A DNA stretch of 64,000 nt, from assembly GCA_947044405.1 (NCBI GenBank), contig CAMRHE010000461.1:1240001-1304000 (forward strand), read 5' to 3'. The position numbers and the translations under genes were made by a program. Shown here piece by piece: positions 33,468-45,529 of the stretch; position 1 is the stretch's first letter, and each line of letters begins with the position of its first letter. Source of the stretch: Leptodactylus fallax (Eukaryota > Chordata > Amphibia > Anura > Leptodactylidae). Below the pieces are notes generated by a model. The model saw only the letters and a program-made list of their open reading frames with translations, had not been told where the DNA came from and made no database searches.

Positions 33468-33687
33468 TATATTGGCAGAGGCTCAGATCGTGGCCCTCAT
33501 AGCTGTGCAATAGTGCCCTTCTCTTACTGTACTAGTGCCCCCCACAGTTAATAACGTTACTTATGTGGGGAGCGCTATTAGGGCACTATTACTGTAATAG
33601 TGCCCCCCATCAGTAATATCACTACTTATGTGATATTAGGGCTCTATTACAATAATAGTCCCCCCACATAGGTTTTAGTGTCCCTGT

Positions 33688-34747
33688 CAGGGACGCACCT
33701 CTAACGAGGCGAAGTGAGGCGGCCGCCTCAGCTGCCACTATCAGTGACTGCTTGGAGGGGCGGCATTTTTTTTATCTATTTAACCTAAACCAGCCCAAGA
33801 CAGGCTGCTTTGAAAAAAAAAAAGAAAAGCTGAGCGGAATCTGTCCTGGGCTGGCGTAGGAGACATCTGCTTCTTGGTGCAGGCGACGATGTTATAACGT
33901 CATCGCGCCTCCTGCGCTGAGACGCAGACGTCCTATGCGTGGGTCAAGAAGGGATCGCAGGTAGGTGAGGATAACATTTTTCTTTTTTTTTTTTTTTTGT
34001 TTTTAAATAAGCCACTACCTGCTGGAGTAACCCCAACAGGTAACGGGCCCTATTTACTTACCTATCCCCGCTCCTGCTCATGGCCGTTTCCACTTTCTCT
34101 TCTGCTATGGGATGCAGAAGGGGAAGCAGATGCGGCTGTGAGCAGGAGCAGGGATCGGTAAGTGAGGTCGCAGGCCCGCGGAGTATAATAATCGGAGACC
34201 CAGGGAAGGTGATAAACATAAAAACCAATGTTACTCACCTCTCCTGTGAACCCGTGACTCCCAGCAGGCTTTGGGCCTCTTTGGTGACGTCCCAGACGTC
34301 ACGTGGGCCAGGCCGACGTCATTAAGCATCGTGACACCAGTCTGGCCTATGTGACGTCTGTGCCGACATTGAAGAGGGCCAAAAGCTGCAGGGAGTGCAA
34401 TGGACCCCAAGATAGGTAAGTAACAGTGTTTTTTATGTTTGTCACCTCCCTGGATCTATGATCATTTTATTCTGGGGTCTGAAAAGTATCGTCCATACAC
34501 CAAGCATAAGATGTGTGAAGTTATTTTCATTGTTAATGACATGTTGTTGATCTGATACTGAAGTAATACCATAAAAATAATTCTTAAAAACTGTTTTATA
34601 ACTTTGTGTATTGTGTATGTTGATTCTGTGAGGATAGCAGCATGTGAAGCTAGTAGGATGTAAGCTCAATTTTTTTTTTTTTTTTTTTGGGGGGGGGCGT
34701 CTTTCTATAGTCCGCCTCAGGCAGCAAAGAGGCTAGGTTCACCCCTG
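33688..34747. mobile_element. Non-autonomous hAT-like element, perfect 8-bp duplication
   Basis: Starts cagggacgcacctctaac and ends gttcacccctg; gtccctgt is repeated directly outside both ends (33680-33687 and 34748-34755). A fold-back core at about 34190-34455 carries ttactcacctctcc left and ataggtaagtaac right, and a GC-rich part at 33870-33970 holds cgcaggtaggtgagg. No protein. Its TIRs differ from those of the gcgtagctag group, so it is another hAT-like family sharing the core. Confidence 0.85.
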
Positions 34748-34755
34748 GTCCCTGT

Positions 34756-35649
34756 TACTTGTGCAGGGCACTATTTTCAAATGTGGATGGTACTTACTAC
34801 TTGTTGGGGTAACTATTAGGGCACATTCACATGGCAGAAAATAAAGATGAATTAAGGCAGATGTCTATCTCAGATTTCTCTCCATTTTCTGTCCCTCTGG
34901 TTCCCCTACTTTCATTCGTTAATTAGCTTTAGATAAATGGGGCTAATCAGTGGAGTGGCCTTGCTGCCGGTTCTGCATTGTTAGAATCTGCAGGAAGATC
35001 AAGCAGGACACCTATTATTTCTAAATGGGGGGCACCACTTAAATTTTTGCCTCAAGCAGCAGATAAGCTACAATTGACCGTGCTGATCAGTGATATCTGC
35101 TCCCCTTTGTTCCTTTTCAACAAGCAGGCACACTAACAGCTGCCACAAATTTTCTTCAAATTCTGTATTTGTTATTTCTCCACTCCATGTTATTGTAGCA
35201 TCTGCTCCAAGAAAGGGATCATTTTTGACAGGTTTTTTTTTTTTAAAAAGACACTTCAATTTCACAGGCACACTGTTGGGTCTGTCGGTGTGTCACAATT
35301 ACATTTTCTCTTCAAATCCTGTACTTGTCACTGCTTCATGTCACCTCCAAGACTTTGTTCGCAAAAAGCCACTTTACTTTTCAATGTACTGCTGGTCTAC
35401 CAATGTGGCACACAAAATAACAAAATAAAACTCTTCCCCCCCCCCCCATTGATTCTTCCAATACCAATGCCAGCATTTTTCTCCCATTAAGGGATTTTTT
35501 TTAAAAATCACGTCTTCACTTATAATACATTTTTCTACATAATAACTTGCACTTGCAATTTTAGGGTGCTTTTGAAAGCCATGACTTCCAATACATCCAA
35601 TACAACACCTGTATGTGTATGAAATAAAAAACATGAGTAAGCATCTTCC
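34756..35649. other. Unassigned stretch
   Basis: No gene. Repeated blocks with the string cacttcaatttcacaggca or similar at 35100-35360 hint at an imperfect tandem structure (cacaattacattttctcttc and relatives), but units are not clear. Confidence 0.45.
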
Positions 35650-37172
35650 CATGAGTATATATTATTGGAGTATTTTTAATTTTAAAAAGCATTATAGTTT
35701 CATGTACAAAAAGTGTGAAATAACAGAAATACAAAACAGGTAAATTGTAAACCAGTGGAAGTCAATAGACAACATAATACAGGGAAAAAAGGTAAAAGTA
35801 ACTGCTCTTAAAACCAAATATAAAGGAATGTCAGGGAAGGGGTAGTAATGCGCCATAATGTAAACTTAGGTTGGTGGGAAGAGGATCCTACCTGAAATAA
35901 GTGGGAAAGGGGAGAGGAATACTGGGGATTCTATTCTACAGTTGAAGCTGTAGACAATAGGGCAGACCCGGGATGCGAGATTTGTTGATCCAGGGTGTCC
36001 AGATCTTATCGTGGGCGGGTATCAGAGACAGAGGCATTAATTTTTTCATGGAGCATGACAATATTGACTCTTCAAATTATGTACTGGAATAGTTTAAATG
36101 AGCATACCTGAGGCTCACAGGTTTAAGGCTAAGAAGGAAAATAGGAGCTGACATCAGGAAGGACTGTTGAAAAAGACAATAGGACATTCTCGCTCCTAAG
36201 TCGCCATAAAGTCGAGCTTGGTGTCAGGGGATGGGGCATTACATAAACCATATATAAATGAGAGAGATCCTCTCTCTGCTGCACGGAAGAAACAGAGTCT
36301 ATCAAAACTAGTAAGGGTGATCTCGGGATTAAGTGGGGTGAGGGAACTTAGAAAGTGGAAAACAGTTCGAAAGGCCTCTGAGGGGGGCGGGGGAAAGCGT
36401 TGTGGTAAAGTATTCTTTGATGTAGACCCACCGGTTACAGAGGAAATCGTGATGGTGGTGAAACTGAGCATGTCTCCACCAAACAAACACCTCGGGGATA
36501 GGTAAGGAGGGAAGAGGGGGTTACTAAAGAGTGGTGTTAGAGTCAAAATCTGGCTTTGTAAGCCATATTGGAAACGATTGTAACATGTAATCAGTCACCT
36601 TGGCCTCAGCCGGAACAATAGAGGCTGCAGCATAAAATCAAAGATTCCTTTCTGGAGGGAGGTCAAGGAGGCAGAGGTCACTTGGATTGGAAGGGTGCGA
36701 AAAAAGTAGAGGATACGAGGCAAAGTAACCATTTTTACTGAGTGGATACCTCCAATCCAAGAAAGAGTGGGGCAATTCAATGAAATAAGTTCTCTTAAAA
36801 GCTTTGGAATCAGTGTGGAATAGTTCCATTTAAAATAGTTTTCTACTGGGTGACAATTAGGTATGGTAGTAATTTAACTCTAGTCTGGAATCCGAAGTTT
36901 AGGGCAATCAATTTAGCGGTAGCTAATGTTCTGATAGTTGTGTAAAATAAGCGAGGGTAGTAATCAAATTTGGGAGGGAAATTAAAGGGTTAGTATTAGT
37001 TAACAGCATATCATCAGCAAAAAGATTAGTTTTACATTCGCGATCACCAATTCGCACACCCTTAATCAGGATGGCCATTCCCAATGGCTCTATCGCTGGG
37101 GCAAAGAGGGCAGGGGAAAAAGGGCAACCCTGCCAAGTACCACAAAGTATGCAAAGGAGTCACAATAGAGAG
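35650..37172 (-). pseudogene. Older L1-clade LINE, 5'-truncated in the RT
   Basis: On the minus strand the sequence starts inside the RT: CGTWQGCPFSPALF (near 37120), IEPLGMAILIKGVRIG, then NLFADDMLLTN (near 37015) with the FADD catalytic box. It goes on with LSWIGGIHSVKMVTLPRIL (36690-36770) and the C-terminal region to about 36200, in several frames. The 3' part reaches about 35650. It resembles the full-length element just to the right but has FADD where that has YADD, so it is a different subfamily. Many frameshifts show it is older. Confidence 0.83.
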
Positions 37173-37678
37173 CACAAAGGGGTCTCTTTAGTTTCAATAT
37201 TTTTTATTCAATTTTTCAAAATACAAAAACAAAGAACAAAATGAGTAGATATTGCGATGTACAGTTAATATACATTGTAATACAGTTTCAAGATATATTC
37301 TTAGAACCGCATATCTTTAAAACCAAATATAAAAATTACTTTTAAAGTGAACATTAGTAATAACATATAGGCACATATATTAGGCTGTGGATATCTACCT
37401 CTAGGGTGTATTCTCCGTAAACAGTTTTCTCTTCTACATGAGATGTTTAATTGTGCAGAGGATGTTTGACTCGTACCCGCGACATTGGCTATTCCTCCCC
37501 AGTTCCCTTTTCGACGGGGTTGGCGAGCTTCATATCCCTCTCTATTTCTGTCCCAACTTCCTCTATTGGGTTTCAAATACCATTCAACTCTTTTTACTTG
37601 ACAAATCTAGAATGTATCCACGCATCCCAAATTATTTCGAATCTATGAAACGAGTAATTACCCATTGCGATCACCCTT

Positions 37679-40600
37679 TCATAAGAATGTGTTGTTAATG
37701 GCTAGTAACAGGGCCGACATATGCGGGGAGGTTGTTGCCCTCCATCTCTGTACCAACATTAGTTTAGCCATCGTTAGAATTTTACAAATAAGTTGCTTAT
37801 GCCTATTCAGTTCTCCGGGAATGCCAAGTAGCAAAATCGCCATATGTGCAGTAGGGGGGAGACGTACATCAAACAATTCAGAGAGCATTTCGAAGACACT
37901 ATCCCAGTAACCACGAATTATAGGGCAAGTTCCCAGAATGTGAAGAAGGGTTCCTCTGTCTCCACATCCCCTCCAACAATTCCCAGACATGGAGGGATAC
38001 GCTAACTGCAAAGTAGATGGAGTTCTATACCACCGTAAAGTGACCTTCATTGCTGTCTCTATGTGGGTGCTACATTTTAAAGACAGATGGATGAGTTTAA
38101 TCGTTCGTTGCCAGTTGTCTGGAGTAATGACCATTCCTAAATCTCTCTCCCAACAACGGAACAGAGTGGATCTAGTAAAAGTCGAAATTCCATCCATTTT
38201 ATCATAAAGAAATCGTAATCTCCTCACATTGGTCGACAACCAAGCAAAAAGTAAACCGTTATGGGGCAGGGTCGTCACAGGGTGTTTAGATATGAAGTGC
38301 CATATCTGAAAATATTTAAGGAAATCGCCTACGTGGATTCCGTATTTTTGTCTAAGATCCACAAACGGTATAGGCTGATTAGAGTCAGAGTATAGTTGAG
38401 AAATCTGCGTGATCCCCCTCAATTCCCAACCCGAGACCCCCATGCCATCAATCATCCAAGCCATCAATGACAGAGGCATTTCTGCAATATGAAAATGTTT
38501 CACTGGGTTTGCTTTCCCATGGATTAGCTTCCATGCCATTAGCAAAGCGCACATGATTGGGGAGAAGGATCCCGGAGCCGGAATGTTCCAGAAGGGCAGC
38601 CACAGCGCATCTTCCAACTTTAGGGGAGATATAAACGCCTGCTCTATGTGTAGCCATGGAACCGAGGTATCCATTGACTTCCACCTTGCACACTGAGTGA
38701 TCAGTGATGCTATATAGTAATTCCTCACCACTGGTACTCCCAGCCCTCCTGCCTCTCGTTGCTTAAATAGAAAGCTTTTATTGATTCTAGGTCTCCTACC
38801 ATTCCACACATATTTTGAAATCACCCTTTGTGCTGTCTCAAAAAAGGAAACCGGAATGGATATTGGGAGCTTACGGAACAAGTACAATAGTCTAGGCAAT
38901 AGCAGCATCTTAAAAGCCGCTACCCGTCCTATCCAAGAAACATCCATTTTAGACATTCGTTCGGTCTCTTCTTGCAATATTTTTAACATTGGGATATAGT
39001 TACTTTTGTAGAGGGTTCCTAATGATGTTGTCACCTGTATCCCCAAATACTGAACACTGTCCTTCCTCCAATCAAAATCATAAGTCGATTGTAGATGCTG
39101 GAGCAAGGGTGGAGGGACATTGAAAGGTAATGCCTGTGATTTGGCCATGTTTAATTTATAAAATGATAATTGCCCAAAAGTACTAATAGTGTCCATAAGA
39201 TGAGGAATAGATAGTTGCGGGTTAGACAGAGTGAGGATAATATCATCAGCATATAATGATATAAGGTGAGATTTACCTCCTATGTCAATGCCTCCCACTC
39301 TCGGGTCCAATCTGAGTATTTGGGCTAAAGGCTCTATAGAAAGAACAAATATCAGGGGTGATAGGGGGCACCCCTGTCTGGTCCCATTCGTAATGAGGAA
39401 TGGATCCGAGACTACTCCGTTAGTGATCACCTTCGCAGAAGGTGCTGAGTATAACGCCTCAATCGCTCTCAAGATAGCTCCAGAAAACCCCATACTTCTA
39501 AGCACCGAAAAGGCATACGACCAGCAAATGCGGTCGAACGCCTTCTCTGCGTCCAATGCAAGGATCACCGCCTTTTCCTTTCTAGAGTCGACATGGTGTA
39601 TTATATTCAATATACGTCTGGTATTATCATATGATTGTCTCCCTTTAACAAATCCCACTTGATCATAATTTATCAAACTTGGGAGACAGAGTGCCAGTCG
39701 GCTCGCTATTAATTTAGCGTAGATTTTTAAATCTGTGTTCAATAGCGATATTGGTCTGAAGTTCTGGGGGCTGGTGGCGGGTTTGCCAGGCTTTGGCAAC
39801 GTAACTATCAGGGCTTCTTGATTTTCTTTTGGGATGACCCCAGAATCAACCACGGTCATCAGAAATGACAGCAGCGGGCTCATCAGGGCTGGGAAAAAGC
39901 ATTTATAATATTCATTAGTAAGGCCATCAGGGCCCAGAGACTTATGTGATGGCAGTGATTTAATGATGGATAATAATTCTGCTGGGGTAATAGGCGCGTT
40001 CAAGGAGTTCAGCTGTGACTCCGTGAGTGCGGGTAGTTGAGCCGCCTTGAGGAATCGTTCAATATCCTGGGTTGTCGGGGGGACTGTCGAGGAGTCGTCT
40101 GCTAGGTTGTAAAGGCCTTCATAAAAATGTTTAAAGGCGTTAGCAATGCCAATAGGGTCATAGATTTTGTATGTACCATCCTTGCTATACATAAATGGAA
40201 TCCTAGATTTTGCCTGCTTTTGTTTCAGCTTGGATGCTAGAAGTTTGCCCGCCTTGTTAGATTGAGAGTAATATGTGGCTCTAATCTTTTTCAGGTTTTT
40301 CTCATATTTATGCAATAGGCAAGCAGTTAACTGCTGGCGTAAAGCTATTAATTCCGTTGCACGTGAGTGAGACGGAGATTGTTTATTGCTGGTGTCTATA
40401 ATTCTTATCTGACGGAGCAGACGATCTATTTCTGCCATCCTATTTTTCTTTTCAATATGCCCTAGGCGAATAAACGTTCCCCTAATAAAGGCCTTGTGAG
40501 AATACCACAATATTTCAGGGCCAGGAGCAGAGGGGGCATTAATCTGAAAGAATTCCTTCAAGTCATTCTCTACCGTTGCTTTTAACTTTGGCTGTGACAT

Positions 40601-41347
40601 TAAAAAGTCACTACACCTCCACAGATATGTTCTAGCAGCTTCGTATTTTTCAGCTATGGACAGGGTTATCGCTGCATGGTCTGACCAAGTTATTTGAGCT
40701 ATCTCAGACTGCTTAGCAAGGGGAATGCTAGATTGCTCAACCAGGAACAAGTCTATTCGTGAATAGCTATTATGTACCGTGGAATGATACGTATAATCTC
40801 TTTCAGAATTATGCAAGATACGCCAGATGTCAAATAGTTCATAGCGCCATATAGCCTGTGATAGGGAGGGGTGACGTGTTAGTATACCAGACGTGGTATC
40901 TACTTGTGGGTCCGGGGCCATATTGAAGTCTCCCATTAATATTAAACATCCCTTCTTCCTCTTTCCTACTGCCCTCACTAGTCTCCCTAGAAATGCCACC
41001 TGTTTCCTATTTGGGGCATAGACTGATACCAGCATATAGGTGACATTGTTAATAATGCATACTAATATAACAAATCACCCTCCCGGGTCAGCGTATTGAG
41101 ATAACAATTGAAACGCTACCGAGTCCTTAATTCCAATCAATGTGCCCCTACGTTTTGAGGAGTAGTGAGCATGAAACACATGTGGGTATGCTGGGTGATT
41201 GATGCGAAAAGCGTCTGCCCTTAAAAGATGTGTCTCTTGTAGTGCAAGAATGTCACAGTTCTGCCCTCGGGCCTCACGCCACAAATTGGCTCTTTTCTGA
41301 GGGGAGTTCAGACCTCTGACATTCATGGACATAATCTTAAGTACCAT
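37679..41347 (-). pseudogene. L1 ORF2: endonuclease and reverse transcriptase, single nonsense codon
   Basis: The enzyme that nicks target DNA and copies LINE RNA into it. Start MVLKIMSMNVRGLNS at 41347. Codon 91 is TGA (41075-41077), probably from CGA, with both sides in the same frame; otherwise 1,222 codons are open. The apurinic endonuclease (about 1-235) shows MNVRG, LQETHL, GDFN (139-142), SRIDLF (near 196) and WSDH (near 224). The RT (about 450-800) has PKPGKP, LALDAEKAFD with its aspartate near 599, NGTRQGCPLSP and LYADDII with YADD at 699-702. The C-terminal knuckle, near 1124-1141, is CX3CX7HX4C, the form seen in L1. All catalytic residues are kept. It lies about 300 bp after ORF1, as in other L1 elements. 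Confidence 0.95.
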
Positions 41348-41646
41348 GATACACAGTTAGAAATGCTTTGAGATTCTTACCACAACCACTTATACCAGTA
41401 GGTGTCACTGTTGGCTTGAAGAGAAACCGTTTCCACCCTTCATATTCACTACGCCCAATGTGCCAGAACCAGTAATAAAAAAAAAAAAAAAACCCTGCAA
41501 ATTACAAAACCAATGGGTAAACCTTCGTGGTAAAACCAAACAAAGAGAAAAAAAAAGAGTATTGTACAGCGGACCAGCGGCTGTCGTAATCCTGGGGGAT
41601 AAGTTCAACGACAGTGGACATACGAAATCCAAGAAAAGGTGAGTCT

Positions 41647-42531
41647 TTAGCTTTGTAGCCCTTTGCATGGACGTCTTTGGGCCCTCACTTGGTGCCAACC
41701 ATCCGACACAGGACCAGGTGGTTGTTTGGGTGGTATCTCGACAATCGGAATGTTCCATTTGTGAAGCAGACGATTTCCTTCTTCCAAAGTTTTAACGACA
41801 TGCACCGTGTTGTCTCGGGTAATGATCACACGGACCGGAAATCCCCACTTGTATAAAATGTGGTGCTGGCGTAAAGCTGCTGTAATAGGGATGAATTGCC
41901 GCCGCAATTGCAGTGTCGTGGCTGATAGATCCGAGTAAATAGATACTTTGTGATATGGTTCAGGTAAGTGCCCCAGCTTTCGGGAAGTCATCAAAACCAG
42001 ATCTTTGGTGCGATAAAAATGGATTTTAGCAAGAACATCCCTGGGTATTGCTTCATATAGATGAGATGGCTTGGGGACTCTATGAGCTCTATCAATAATT
42101 AAATCCATCTCTGTAAGATTCGGTAGGAGCGAGCGGATCAGATCTTGGAGGAACGTCGTCAAATTATTCGCGGAGACCGACTCCGGAATCCCTCTAAATT
42201 TCAGATTATTTCTCCGTGAGCGATCCTCTAAGTCTGCTACTTTAGCTTTCAAAAACGACACATCCGACTCCATCTCATAGTGAGCATATATGAATGCATT
42301 GTGTGATGTCGCAAATTCCGCCATTTTGGATTCAACATGAACTGTACGGTTTTTCAGTTCCTGAATATCTCTATCTAACGGCTTTACCATGAGAGACATG
42401 TCTGTTTTTAATGATTTGCAGAAAGCCATGAGCATATATTTCATAGAGGCCTCAGTGAGTGGGTTCTCTGTCTCTGGGATTTCTGCAAAAAAATCAGTGG
42501 GTGGGGGGGTAGGCTGCACATTGTTGCTCAC
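41647..42531 (-). CDS. L1 ORF1 protein, intact
   Basis: 294 residues, open from MSNNVQPTPPPTDFF to the stop. L1 ORF1 proteins are trimeric RNA-binding chaperones that coat LINE RNA in the cytoplasm. A coiled coil is likely at about 45-105 (heptad-like LDRDIQELKNRTVHVESKM, then VSFLKAKVADLEDR). The RRM begins at the typical RSRRNNLKFRGIPE (105-117), includes DRAHRV, and is followed by a C-terminal domain (about 200-280; LQLRRQFIPITAALRQHH, YKWGFPVRV). The N-terminus is proline-rich. Length and order fit the Transposase_22-type ORF1 of vertebrate L1. No internal stop or shift was found. Confidence 0.95.
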   Translation of the reverse strand: MSNNVQPTPPPTDFFAEIPETENPLTEASMKYMLMAFCKSLKTDMSLMVKPLDRDIQELKNRTVHVESKMAEFATSHNAFIYAHYEMESDVSFLKAKVADLEDRSRRNNLKFRGIPESVSANNLTTFLQDLIRSLLPNLTEMDLIIDRAHRVPKPSHLYEAIPRDVLAKIHFYRTKDLVLMTSRKLGHLPEPYHKVSIYSDLSATTLQLRRQFIPITAALRQHHILYKWGFPVRVIITRDNTVHVVKTLEEGNRLLHKWNIPIVEIPPKQPPGPVSDGWHQVRAQRRPCKGLQS

Positions 42532-43081
42532 CTTGCCATCCTGGGAGTCGCTATCCTGGAGTCTTGGTCTCTGCTTAGCCGGGCTGGCGGTAGGCGACTG
42601 GTGTGTCCCCAGGCCGAATAGGCCCGCAGAACCCGAAGCGCCGACCTGCGGAGGCCTGATTCCATTGTAGGCCCCGGCCTGCCGGGGAGAAGGCCCAGGT
42701 AGCTCCGCGGCCGCGCCGTCCAGCAGCTGCGGTAAGGATGGAGCTGAGAGCGCTCTCTTGTGAGCGGAGAGCGCGCTTGTTTCCTCCGGAGGGTCGCGCG
42801 GTGGAGTCGAGGCCCTAGATTCTGTCTCCAGGCGCGGGCCTTCTCCATGCTGGTCTTCCCCCCCCCCCCCCCCCCCATGGGGGGAAATAGAAATCCGAGA
42901 TTTTATGCGGTCTCACCGCCGACTTTTTCCTTCTCGGCATCCCCGAAGGTAAGGCACTTTTTGCTGTAAAATTCTGTGCCCAAAGGCCACGGGCTCGTCG
43001 CCTATAATGTCGCTGTGTTAGACTCAGACCAAGAGCTCTGAGACTATGCGGCCATTGCAGTCCACAGCTAGGCCCGCCCCC
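42532..43081 (-). promoter_or_regulatory. L1 5' leader, likely internal promoter
   Basis: A GC- and CpG-rich 550-bp stretch between the target duplication and the ORF1 start, with a run of about 18 C at 42861-42878 and a cgcgccg-rich part near 42700-42840. L1 elements are driven by a promoter in this position. No specific factor site is claimed. Confidence 0.6.
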
Positions 43082-43099
43082 CACAAAGGGGTCTCTTTA

Positions 43100-44130
43100 A
43101 CCCTTAGGAGACGCAGACATTTTTCATTTTTGTGTTTTCGTTTTTTACTTACATTCCAAAAGCCATAACTTTCTAATTTTTCTGTTTACATAGTCATATG
43201 AGGGCTTGATTTTTGTGTGACAAGTTGTACTTCAAAGTGGTACCATTTGTTATTTTGTACAATGTACCGGGAAGCGGGAAAAAAAAAAAAAGAATGAGGT
43301 GGAATTGAGAAAAAAAAATGCAGTACCGACGTTTTCTTATGTCTTTTTTTTTTTTTATGGCTTTCACTCTGCGGTAAAAATGCTATGTTAGCTTTATTCT
43401 GCAGGTCAGTATGATCATGGTGATTCTAAATTTATATCATTTTTTTCATGTTTTAATAGCTTTACAAAAATTCTAAATTTTGAAGAAAAAAAAAAATTCT
43501 TTGAATCACCATATTCTGACCCCTGTAACTTTTTTAGATTTCAGCATATGGAGCTGTGTAATGTGTCTTCTTTTGCGAGACGATATGTAGTTTTTATTGA
43601 TATCATGTTGGAGGATGTATTATGTTTTGATCACTTTCTATTCCATTTTATTAGGGATGTAATTTGTGATATTCTTTCCTGCTACGGCGTTTACCATATG
43701 AGACAAATGTTTTTATATTTTAATAGTTTGGGCATTTTGGACTTGGGGATTCCTAATGTGTTTATGTTTACTTTTATTTATTTATATTTATATGTGATCT
43801 AGGGAAAGGGGGGGTGATTTAAACTTTTAGTTTTTTTTTTTTTTTTTTTATATTTTTAAAAACTTTTTTTTCTTTTATTTTTAACTTTTTTTTTTAGCCC
43901 ACCTAGTGGGCTTGAACAGGTGATCTTTAGATCACCTGTGCCATAGACTGCAATACTACTGTATTGCAGTCTATGGCAGATTTGCTATTTAACTATTGAA
44001 GCCTGCTGCACTCAGGCTTCAGTAGTTACATTACTATGGCAGGGCTGGGAGCCTTCAGAAGTTTAGTCACATGCGCCATGACGTAACTGTACGTCCTGGT
44101 GCACCTTAGGCTTAAAAAGCATTATAAAAG
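43100..44130 (+). repeat. AT-rich repeat family, longest copy
   Basis: Starts acccttaggagacgcagac, with the gccataactttctaattttt block at 43160 and a second related block at 43525 (ctgtaacttttttagatttc), so the repeat itself is an old internal duplication. Near the end comes a hairpin around tagactgcaatactactgta (43946-43975) and then tgacgtaactgtacgtcctg. The 5' end of the older L1 abuts it at the target-site position. Non-coding; class unknown. Confidence 0.75.
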
Positions 44131-45094
44131 TGAGTGCAGTATGTGAATAAACAAACAATTTGTATCCACTGCCTACCATTCATTCTCCCTTAGACATACA
44201 TGTTACAGTTATTTTGACATTACTTTGTCTTCGTTTGTCTTAGAGACTAAGATATGGGCTAGATAGAGTTCTAGGAGCCCTGACAGTGCCATGCATTATG
44301 TTTTAAGCCAATTTGAACTCTGATTTGTATTATCTTTATTTGAACCAAAATGAATCATGGGACCGAACCAAAATTTCAGTAGGTTGCCCACTCTAACTAT
44401 GTTAAACCATGTATAATTAATGATACCCTGTTTCAGAAAAGAAAATCTCTAGTAATCTTTTTAGGATTTAGTTGTATACTGTTTCAGTATTTTTAAGATT
44501 GGGCTACGTGCTCCCACATCTCTATAATCACTCTAATTGTAAAATTCCAATACATCTCCTTTTGTCACTTTCAATTAGCAAGCATATTGCATATTTTCAA
44601 TAGGATATAATTGTATAATAGGAAGTCCTTAATTAATCTTATTCTGTGTTGTATTCATAATGACTGCTGTCCATTAGCACTTTAACATGGAAATTTTGTC
44701 TTAATAAGCCAGAAAGATTGCTCATTAATTTTATCCAGGTATGTTTGCAATTACCTTGCACTTTCTAGAAAATAATGCATTAGTGATAATGTAGAATTAA
44801 AATCAACATGAGTATAAAATTGAAAATTTGAGATACTAATTCATTGTTCACTAATTATGACAGATTCAGAATGTGAGCTATCTATGCTACAGCTTAAGCT
44901 ATTATTTAATAGCAACATTCATGGAAATTATTGATCAGTTTTTGTTCACTAGGCACCGATCATTAACATTTTTTACACATTGTAACATATAAAAGTGATT
45001 CATACAACTTAAAGTGGTTTTGCCACAAAAATCATATTTATCTTTTATCTATAGGATAGAGGATAAAGTCATGATCATGAGAATCTGACCTCTA
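44131..45094. other. Unassigned AT-rich stretch
   Basis: No gene, inverted repeat or known repeat was recognised. Confidence 0.5.
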
Positions 45095-45420
45095 AGGGTA
45101 GGTTCACATATGTCAGTTGCATCAGTATCAGTTTTTTTGTCCTTTAGTAATTACAACTGATGCCAAAACTGATGTGAAAATGCATCAGTTGTCATCAGGA
45201 TTTTTCACAAATTTCTGCTCCAAAACCATCAGTTGTCATAAGTTGTCATCAGCTGGCATCAGTGTTTACCATCAGTTTTTACTATCACTTTTTACTTTTA
45301 GGGTGAGTTATAGCTGTATAGTACAACCCTCTTGGCCCTTACCTGAAAAACGAACCCCTGATGTAGAAGCTGGAGATTCGGGAGCTGGCATTTACTGGCA
45401 TTTCAAGAGTTCTGCAAAAG
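45095..45420. repeat. MITE fragment with catcagttg repeats
   Basis: Starts gggtaggttcacatatgtca, similar to the gttcacac-type MITE ends, and contains several copies of catcagttgtcatcag or parts of it (45130-45290). The right end is not found, so the element may be truncated. Confidence 0.45.
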
Positions 45421-45529
45421 TGTCATGACATCCAAAAACCAAACCGTTTAAATCTGTGCGCCAAAAACCAAATAACGCTCCCTCCCTTCTGCCTGGTTGT
45501 GTGCCCAAATATCAGTTTATACCCATATG

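Larger units (their letters stand above)
37191..43081 (-). mobile_element. Full-length L1-clade LINE with perfect 18-bp target duplication
   Basis: 5,891 bp on the minus strand. The duplication cacaaaggggtctcttta stands at 37173-37190 and 43082-43099, identical in all 18 bases. Order from the 5' end: GC-rich leader of about 550 bp, intact ORF1, about 300 bp spacer with an A-run (41475-41491), ORF2 with one nonsense codon, and a short 3' region of about 490 bp. The 3' end on its own strand is gaataaaaaatattgaaac, with an AATAAA-type signal but no long poly(A). Identity of the duplication and the nearly whole frames mark it as a recent insertion. Confidence 0.96.

Noticed and set aside
38448..39662. 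Several frames of 70-126 codons inside the L1 ORF2
   Set aside because: Shadows of ORF2 in other frames.
42861..42878. Run of about 18 C as a possible assembly gap or origin
   Set aside because: It lies in the GC-rich L1 leader and is most simply a homopolymer; its exact length may be unreliable.
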